Below, piece after piece: positions 6,779 through 10,959 of a DNA stretch of 10,959 nucleotides. Source of the stretch: an uncultured Bacteroidota bacterium. Its GTDB lineage: Bacteria > Bacteroidota > Bacteroidia > UBA7662. The notes under the pieces were generated by a model, which had not been told where the DNA came from, did no database searches, and worked only from the letters and a program-made list of their open reading frames with translations. Within the stretch, counting starts at the first letter, position 1. Each line of letters opens with the position of its first letter. The stretch is from contig CAIOCC010000141.1 in the NCBI GenBank assembly GCA_903856555.1, positions 1 to 10,959 on the forward strand, in the 5' to 3' direction. The translations under genes and the position numbers were made by a program.

Positions 6779-7612
6779 TTAAACGGCGGCGTTCTCCTCG
6801 GGGGCCTCGGTGCTTTCGTTGGAAGCGGGCGCTTCGGCAGTTACTTCAGCAGCAACAGCGGGCGCTTCGGTTGCAACGGCTTCGGTCGCAGCAGCTTCGG
6901 TTTCCTCTGCGCTGTCCTTGTCGTATTTGCGCTCTTCCAGACCTTGGGCGACGGCATCCATGATTGCTCTGGTAATCAAAGCAATGGACTTGGTGGCGTC
7001 ATCGTTGGCAGGAATCGGGAAATCCACCTGGGTGGGATCCGAATTGGTATCCACCATCGCAAAGGTGGGGATGTTCAACTTTTGGGCTTCCTTGACCGCA
7101 ATGTGCTCGTTTTTGATATCCACGATGTAGAGGGCTGCTGGGAGACGGTTCAATTCTTCGATACCGCCCAAAACGCGCTGCAATTTTTCCTTTTCGCGGG
7201 ATATCATCAGGCGCTCCTTCTTGGACAAAGTGGCCATGGTTCCGTTCTGCTCCATCTTGTCGATGTTGGACATCTTTTTGATGGATTTGCGAACCGTCGC
7301 AAAATTGGTGAGCATACCACCCAACCAACGCTCGGTCACGTAGGGCATGTTCAAACGCTGAGCTTCGGACTCGATGATTTCTTTGGCCTGCTTCTTGGTG
7401 GCTACAAAGAGAACTTTGCGACCGGAGCGAACAATCGAACGAATCGCATTGGAAGCCTCTTCGAGTTTGGACTGGGTATGGTTTAGATCGATTAAATGAA
7501 TATCGTTCTTCTCCATAAAGATGTACGGAGCCATCTTGGGATGCCATTTGCGCTTGAGGTGTCCAAAGTGAACGCCTGCATCCAACATTTCTTGCTGTGT
7601 AACTTGTGCCAT
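6779..7612 (-). CDS. rpsB: 30S ribosomal protein S2 (uS2)
   Basis: Component of the small ribosomal subunit that binds late in assembly near the mRNA exit and platform side. The 277-residue protein shows the complete family: MLDAGVHFGHLKRKWHPKM (9-27), the coiled-coil protrusion region (about 105-150, with MSNIDKMEQNG and LSKKERLMISREKEKLQRVLGGI), RWLGGMLTNF (95-104), and the C-terminal PTFAMVDTNSDP and IPANDDATKSI motifs (182-210). Residues 231-277 form an Ala/Glu/Thr-rich acidic tail with no predicted fold. It is preceded by a clear GGAGGA Shine-Dalgarno sequence, the only one I see in the window. It is cotranscribed with rpsI (14-base gap) and tsf. Confidence 0.99.
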   Translation of the reverse strand: MAQVTQQEMLDAGVHFGHLKRKWHPKMAPYIFMEKNDIHLIDLNHTQSKLEEASNAIRSIVRSGRKVLFVATKKQAKEIIESEAQRLNMPYVTERWLGGMLTNFATVRKSIKKMSNIDKMEQNGTMATLSKKERLMISREKEKLQRVLGGIEELNRLPAALYIVDIKNEHIAVKEAQKLNIPTFAMVDTNSDPTQVDFPIPANDDATKSIALITRAIMDAVAQGLEERKYDKDSAEETEAAATEAVATEAPAVAAEVTAEAPASNESTEAPEENAAV

Positions 7613-7618
7613 GGTCTT

Positions 7619-7624
7619 TCCTCC
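7619..7624 (-). promoter_or_regulatory. Strong Shine-Dalgarno sequence of rpsB
   Basis: The minus strand reads GGAGGA, followed by a 6-base spacer (AAGACC) and the rpsB ATG at 7612. This is a textbook anti-16S match at good spacing. The other genes here (rplM, rpsI, tsf, pyrH, gmhA, VOC, symporter, LOG protein) have A-rich or unremarkable upstream sequence instead, so this site stands out. Confidence 0.85.
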
Positions 7625-7626
7625 GA

Positions 7627-8013
7627 TTAACGTTTGCTGAATTGGAAACGACGACGGGCCTTCCGGCGTCCGAACTTCTTACGCTCCACCATACGTGGAT
7701 CCCTGGTCAACAGCTTTTCGGCCTTGAGCGGGGTGTGGAAGTCGGGATTGAGCTCGTTAAGGGCACGGGCCAGGGCAAGCAAAAGAGCGTCGGCCTGTCC
7801 GGAGACACCACCGCCGCTAAGGTTGGCTTTGACATCGTATTGACCCAGGGTCTGGGTCGCTGCAAAGGCCTTGTTGACCTTTTGCTGGAGGGTCTCCAGC
7901 GGAAAGTATTCGTTGTAGGGACGGCCGTTGACCGTGATGCTACCGCTGCCGGGGGTCAGATAGATCCGGGCAACAGCGGTTTTTCTCCTACCAATGGTGT
8001 TGGTCTGGGACAT
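7627..8013 (-). CDS. rpsI: 30S ribosomal protein S9 (uS9)
   Basis: Small-subunit protein whose C-terminal tail reaches toward the P-site tRNA. The 128 residues are full length. The N-terminal TIGRRKTAVARIYLTPGSGSITVNG, the central DVKANLSGGGVSGQADALLLALARAL, and the basic tail DPRMVERKKFGRRKARRRFQFSKR are all characteristic, including the invariant terminal SKR. The ATG at 8013 is 3 bases after the rplM stop, so the two are almost certainly translationally coupled, as in most bacteria. Confidence 0.99.
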   Translation of the reverse strand: MSQTNTIGRRKTAVARIYLTPGSGSITVNGRPYNEYFPLETLQQKVNKAFAATQTLGQYDVKANLSGGGVSGQADALLLALARALNELNPDFHTPLKAEKLLTRDPRMVERKKFGRRKARRRFQFSKR

Positions 8014-8016
8014 GAA

Positions 8017-8460
8017 TTAAAAGGTTAGATTTTCGGGGTTCTGAGCGCCATGCGGGTGTTCGGCACCGGCATAAACATGCAGGTGGCGAAACATCTCGCG
8101 ACCCAGCCGGTTTTTGGGGAGCATGCCACGAACAGCTTTCTCCAGCACGTAGGTTGGGCGGCGTTTCATCAGTTCCTTGGCCGTCTCCAGGCGCTTACCG
8201 CCGGGATAACCGGAATAAAAGAAATAATCTTTTACCCCCATTTTTTGGCCCGAAAACCTCACCTTGTCTGCGTTGATGACAATGATATTGTCCCCGCAGT
8301 CTACGTGTGGGGTGTAGCTGGCTTTGTGCTTGCCCCGGAGAACCGAAGCAATGCGGGTGGCCAGGCGTCCCACAATCTCTGAGTTGGCGTCAACGACGTA
8401 CCACTTCTTCACAACCGTCTGACGGTTGGCAGAGACAGTCTTGAAACTTAACGTATCCAC
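8017..8460 (-). CDS. rplM: 50S ribosomal protein L13 (uL13)
   Basis: Early-assembly large-subunit protein. The 147-residue product carries WYVVDANSEIVGRLATRIASVLRGK (20-44), YTPHVDCGDNIIVINADKV (49-67), YSGYPGGKR and AVRGMLPKNRLGREMFRHLHVYAGAEHPH (109-137), all diagnostic of uL13. The start is a GTG at 8460; the resulting N-terminus MDTLSFKTVSANRQTV matches the extended N-terminus common in Bacteroidota L13, which supports this codon. It is the first gene of the ribosomal operon, with a promoter-like -7 box and a 28-base inverted repeat upstream. Confidence 0.98.
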   Translation of the reverse strand: MDTLSFKTVSANRQTVVKKWYVVDANSEIVGRLATRIASVLRGKHKASYTPHVDCGDNIIVINADKVRFSGQKMGVKDYFFYSGYPGGKRLETAKELMKRRPTYVLEKAVRGMLPKNRLGREMFRHLHVYAGAEHPHGAQNPENLTF

Positions 8461-8481
8461 TTGTTTTTGATTGAAATTTGA

Positions 8482-8509
8482 CCTTTGACCGGACTATTCC
8501 GGGCAAAGG
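8482..8509 (-). promoter_or_regulatory. 28-base inverted repeat at the start of the rplM operon
   Basis: Read on the minus strand, CCTTTG-C-CCGG, a six-base loop (AATAGT), then CCGG-T-CAAAGG: two 11-base arms paired except for one C/T mismatch. It lies 22-49 bases before the rplM GTG and begins where transcription from the TATATTTG box would start. It could be a 5'-end mRNA hairpin, a leader element bound by a ribosomal protein, or an operator for a dimeric regulator. It has no T-run after it and so is not an intrinsic terminator. Confidence 0.6.
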
Positions 8510-8513
8510 ACCG

Positions 8514-8521
8514 CAAATATA
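8514..8521 (-). promoter_or_regulatory. -7 promoter box of the rplM-rpsI-rpsB-tsf-pyrH operon
   Basis: The minus strand reads TATATTTG, an exact TAnnTTTG match, 53 bases before the rplM start in the only sizeable gap upstream of the operon (8461-8622). Transcription would begin near 8507, giving a leader of about 47 bases. A TTTG lies 25 bases upstream, longer than the usual 19-21 spacing to the -33 TTG, so only the -7 half is convincing. Confidence 0.6.
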
Positions 8522-8556
8522 CGAGGTTCGACCTGCCTTTCAGCCGCAAAGGCTCC

Positions 8557-8583
8557 AAAAAACCTGCCCCTGTCCCTTGCAGG
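8557..8583 (-). terminator. Weak candidate terminator of recR
   Basis: On the minus strand CCTGC (8583-8579) can pair with GCAGG (8567-8563) around an 11-base loop, followed directly by six T (8562-8557). It lies about 40 bases after the recR stop and just before the rplM promoter. The stem is only 5 bp (6 with a G-U pair), so termination would be inefficient at best. Confidence 0.35.
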
Positions 8584-8622
8584 CAACGCCATCACCCCCG
8601 ATGGGCCCCGGATGAACGCGCA

Positions 8623-9228
8623 TCAGCCCTTGAAGGGCACCCTGTCTGCGATGGAACGGCCCAGGGTCAGTTCATCGGCGTATTCCAATTCGGCCCCAAC
8701 CGCAACCCCCCGGGCCAAGGTGCTCAAGGCAACCGGCGTGTTGGCCAATCGCCTGGACAAATAAAAAGCCGTGGTTTCGCCCTCGTGGGTTGAATTCAGG
8801 GCCAAAACCACCTCCTTCACCACCCCGGACTCCACCCGGGCCATCAATTCTTCGATCCGCAATTGCTCGGGTTGAACGCCCTCAAGGGGCGCGATGAGGC
8901 CACCGAGGACATGGTAAACGCCCGAATACCGGCCGGTCTGCTCGATGGCCATCAAATCACGGGGGTCGGCTACCACGCAAACGGTTTCGTGTTGCCTGCG
9001 CGGGTTGGAGCACACCGAACACAAGGCATGGTCGCTAAAATGAGAGCAACGCTCGCAGTAACGGATTTCCTCGACCAAGCGTTTCAGGGCATCCCCCAGG
9101 CCCAAGGCCTCGCTGGGTTCGCGGCGAAGCAAATGCAAAACCAGCTTGAGCGCTGACTTGCGGCCAATGCCCGGAAAACGCGCAAAGGCATTCACGGCAT
9201 CCTGCACCAATTGAGATCCCAATTCCAC
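8623..9228 (-). CDS. recR: Recombination mediator protein RecR
   Basis: Works with RecO (and RecF) to load RecA on SSB-coated single-stranded DNA in gap repair. From the GTG at 9228 the protein is 201 residues, the normal RecR length. It has an N-terminal helix-hairpin-helix (NAFARFPGIGRKSALKLVLHLL, about 13-34), a four-cysteine zinc site C58-x2-C61 and C70-x2-C73 (CERCSHFSDHALCSVC), and a Toprim domain from about 81 (VCVVADPRDLMAIEQTGRYSGVYHVLGG), followed by ALNSTHEGETTAFYLSRRL and the Walker-like C-terminus ARGVAVGAELEYADELTL. Starts at 9285 or 9282 would add MMAKLRKARVLVGCCYFWA, which looks unlike RecR. The minus-strand sequence TATTTTTG (9240-9233), a perfect -7 box match, sits 4 bases before the GTG, which also argues against the longer form. 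Confidence 0.96.
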   Translation of the reverse strand: MELGSQLVQDAVNAFARFPGIGRKSALKLVLHLLRREPSEALGLGDALKRLVEEIRYCERCSHFSDHALCSVCSNPRRQHETVCVVADPRDLMAIEQTGRYSGVYHVLGGLIAPLEGVQPEQLRIEELMARVESGVVKEVVLALNSTHEGETTAFYLSRRLANTPVALSTLARGVAVGAELEYADELTLGRSIADRVPFKG

Positions 9229-9232
9229 AGCC

Positions 9233-9240
9233 CAAAAATA
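9233..9240 (-). promoter_or_regulatory. Possible -7 box of recR
   Basis: TATTTTTG on the minus strand fits TAnnTTTG, only 4 bases before the GTG at 9228. If used, the recR message would be leaderless or nearly so. No -33 TTG is seen at 19-21 bases upstream, so this may be chance. Confidence 0.3.
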
Positions 9241-9295
9241 GCAACAGCCAACGAGGACCCGCGCCTTCCTTAACTTCGCCATCAAACACCCGCCA

Positions 9296-10810
9296 TTGAG
9301 TCCCTATCTCCTGCTCTCTTTGATCCTCGGTTATTTTGGTATCCTGGTGCTGACCTCTTGGTTCACCTCCAGGGGCGGGGACAACAAATCGTTTTTTGTG
9401 GCCGATCGCCAGGCACCGTGGTACCTGGTGGCCTTTGGAATGATAGGCGCCTCCCTATCGGGGGTCACGTTTGTTTCGGTACCAGGAGCCGTGGGAGCGG
9501 GCGGTGGTAACAACGCCTTTTCTTATTTCCAATTGGTCTTGGGTTATTTTGTTGGCTATCAAATTATTATACGAGTCCTTCTGCCTCTTTATTACCGTCT
9601 GAATCTGACCAGCATCTACGGTTACCTGCGCTTGCGGTTGGGGCCCTCCTCGCATTATACCGGGGCATCGTTTTTTTTGATATCGCGCACCATCGGTTCA
9701 TCCTTTCGGCTTTACCTGGTTTCCATGATTTTGGATCGGTTCATTCTGGGGCCGCTGGGAATTCCCTTTGCGCTTACGGTGGTTTTGACTATAGCCCTCA
9801 TCTGGCTCTACACCTACCGGGGCGGGATGAAAACCATCGTCATCACGGATACGTTCCAGACGGCCTTTTTGTTATTGGCTGTTTTGTTTAGCGTTTACAG
9901 CATGATGGGGGATTTGGGATGGAGCACCCTCGAACTTTACCAATCGATGACCAGCGACGCCCTTCGATGCCCGGATAACGGAGCCCAGGCCGGCACCCCG
10001 ATGGACCAAATATTTTTTGGGGACAGCGGCAGTCGTAATTTTTGGAAAATGTTTTTTAGCGGCATTTTCATCACGGTGGTGATGACCGGTCTGGACCAGG
10101 ATATGATGCAGAAGAACCTGAGCTGCCGCAATCTCCGGGATGCGCAGAAGAACATGTTTTGGTTCAGCTTGGTGCTGGTGCTGGTGAACTTGCTTTTCTT
10201 GGTCTTGGGCTACTTGTTGTACGCCTACGCTGATCACCACCAGCTGGCTCTGCCCGCCAAGGCCGACTTGCTTTTTCCCACCCTGGCCTTTGAACATTTT
10301 TCGGTAGCGGCCGGTTTAACTTTTGTTATCGGATTAATTGCGGCCGCCTATTCAACGGCCGACTCCGCTCTTGCCGCCCTGACCACTTCGTTTTGTGTGG
10401 ACTTTTTGGGCTTTGACCAAAGCAAAGGCAGCACCCGCACCCGCAAAATCGTCCATCTGGGCATGTCCCTACTCCTAGCGGTTCAAATTTTGATTTTTCA
10501 CTCCCTGCACAACGAATCGCTGATTACCCAGTTGTTTACCGTCGCCGGCTACACCTACGGGCCTTTGCTGGGGATGTTTGCCTTTGGCCTGGCCACCAAG
10601 AGGCCTGTTCAGGATCGCTGGGTTCCTTGGGTGGCCGTCGCCGCTCCGTTGCTCTGTTATATTCTCAAAGCCAACGCAGACCGATGGCTTGGGGGTTATC
10701 AATTTGGATTTGAATTGCTGATTCTAAACGGAGCCCTCACCTTTGGGGGATTGTGGCTACTCTCGGGGCCTTCGAACCCTGTTGCCCAACCCCAAGTAAC
10801 CAACGATTAA
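9296..10810 (+). CDS. Sodium:solute symporter (SSS/SLC5 family)
   Basis: Inner-membrane secondary transporter that uses the Na+ gradient to import a solute. The 504-residue chain is almost wholly hydrophobic and predicts about 13 membrane segments of the LeuT-like fold. Family signs: the N-terminal segment followed by FFVADRQAPWYLVAFGMIGASLSGVTFVSVPG (about 34-65; the unwound first core helix), YLRLRLG, the YRGGMKTIVITDTFQ region (about 174-188), and IAAAYSTADSALAALTTSF (about 347-366), where S353 and T354 lie in the helix that forms the conserved Na2 sodium site. The substrate is not predictable from sequence; sugars, sialic acid, proline, iodide and monocarboxylates are all known in the family. 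The start is a TTG at 9296, with no ATG in front of the first membrane segment. The LOG-family gene follows after 9 bases. Confidence 0.93.
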   Translation: MSPYLLLSLILGYFGILVLTSWFTSRGGDNKSFFVADRQAPWYLVAFGMIGASLSGVTFVSVPGAVGAGGGNNAFSYFQLVLGYFVGYQIIIRVLLPLYYRLNLTSIYGYLRLRLGPSSHYTGASFFLISRTIGSSFRLYLVSMILDRFILGPLGIPFALTVVLTIALIWLYTYRGGMKTIVITDTFQTAFLLLAVLFSVYSMMGDLGWSTLELYQSMTSDALRCPDNGAQAGTPMDQIFFGDSGSRNFWKMFFSGIFITVVMTGLDQDMMQKNLSCRNLRDAQKNMFWFSLVLVLVNLLFLVLGYLLYAYADHHQLALPAKADLLFPTLAFEHFSVAAGLTFVIGLIAAAYSTADSALAALTTSFCVDFLGFDQSKGSTRTRKIVHLGMSLLLAVQILIFHSLHNESLITQLFTVAGYTYGPLLGMFAFGLATKRPVQDRWVPWVAVAAPLLCYILKANADRWLGGYQFGFELLILNGALTFGGLWLLSGPSNPVAQPQVTND

Positions 10811-10819
10811 ACCCTACCC

Positions 10820-10959
10820 ATGAGCGATAACGATTCCAAAACAAGACTTCAAAACTCTTTTGAACAAAAGAGCTGGACCGAAATCAAAGCCTCCTCCTCT
10901 TGGCAAATTTTCAAAATCATGGCTGAGTTTGTGGAGGGTTTCGAAAAACTATCCCGCAT
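10820..10959 (+). CDS. LOG-family (TIGR00730) Rossmann-fold protein, N-terminus only
   Basis: Forty-six residues are visible before the window ends. After a polar start (MSDNDSKTRLQNSFEQKSW) comes TEIKASSSWQIFKIMAEFVEGFEKLSR. The WQIFKIMAEFVEGFEKL stretch matches the conserved N-terminal helix of the Bacteroidota LOG-like proteins, which normally continues into IGPCVSxFGSAR and the PGGxGTxxE motif; those parts lie beyond the window. Members are cytokinin riboside 5'-monophosphate phosphoribohydrolases or related nucleotide 5'-monophosphate nucleosidases. It starts at an ATG 9 bases after the symporter, probably in one transcript. The family call rests on one short motif, so it is moderate. 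Confidence 0.75.
   Translation, partial: MSDNDSKTRLQNSFEQKSWTEIKASSSWQIFKIMAEFVEGFEKLSR

Noticed and set aside
6716..7486. Long plus-strand open frame of 256 codons opposite rpsB
   Set aside because: It is rich in Gly, Phe and His with no recognisable domain and runs antisense to an unmistakable S2 gene, as expected from codon bias.
8626..8638. Palindrome GCCCTT-G-AAGGGC at the end of recR as a terminator
   Set aside because: It has a one-base centre, so only a 4-bp stem can form, it overlaps the coding end, and no T-run follows.
9229..9285. N-terminal extension of recR from the ATG at 9285 or 9282
   Set aside because: It adds a hydrophobic, Cys-containing stretch foreign to RecR, while the GTG at 9228 gives the usual length.
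1..10959. A mobile island, defence system or biosynthetic cluster
   Set aside because: No transposase, integrase, tRNA-flanked repeat, CRISPR, nuclease or toxin-antitoxin pair was seen. The genes are mostly conserved core functions, with no obvious compositional break.

Overview
The window is about 11 kb of compact, GC-moderate bacterial chromosome. It most likely comes from a member of the Bacteroidota. Evidence for this is the L13-S9-S2-EF-Ts gene order with Bacteroidota-like protein sequences (for example an L13 N-terminus beginning MDTLSFKT), a LOG-family N-terminus typical of that phylum, almost no Shine-Dalgarno sequences, and TAnnTTTG-type -7 boxes. The rank below phylum cannot be read from this sequence. 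I see no mobile element, CRISPR array, tRNA or rRNA, and no stretch over 300 bases without a gene.

Layout. (1) Positions 1-1074, minus strand: a small outer-membrane beta-barrel-like protein followed closely by the start of a family 2 glycosyltransferase that runs off the window. (2) Positions 1148-4307, plus strand: a tight run of a VOC/glyoxalase-fold protein, the thiol:disulfide interchange protein DsbD, and the sedoheptulose-7-phosphate isomerase GmhA. (3) Positions 4258-8460, minus strand: rplM-rpsI-rpsB-tsf-pyrH (ribosomal proteins L13, S9 and S2, elongation factor Ts, UMP kinase), followed by an exported glucosaminidase with a LysM domain. The 3' end of the glucosaminidase gene overlaps the 3' end of gmhA by 50 bases. 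(4) Positions 8623-9228, minus strand: recR, recombination mediator. (5) Positions 9296-10959, plus strand: a sodium:solute symporter and the N-terminus of a LOG-family Rossmann-fold protein.

The main themes are translation (ribosomal proteins and EF-Ts), nucleotide supply (PyrH), and envelope building and quality control (DsbD, GmhA, glucosaminidase, outer-membrane protein, glycosyltransferase). These are mostly conserved housekeeping genes. I did not find a convincing undescribed system. The best second-look items are regulatory: a near-perfect 28-base inverted repeat at the predicted 5' end of the rplM operon mRNA, and a single strong Shine-Dalgarno sequence in the window, in front of rpsB. 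Six genes appear to use TTG or GTG starts, so several 5' ends are uncertain and are flagged in the entries.
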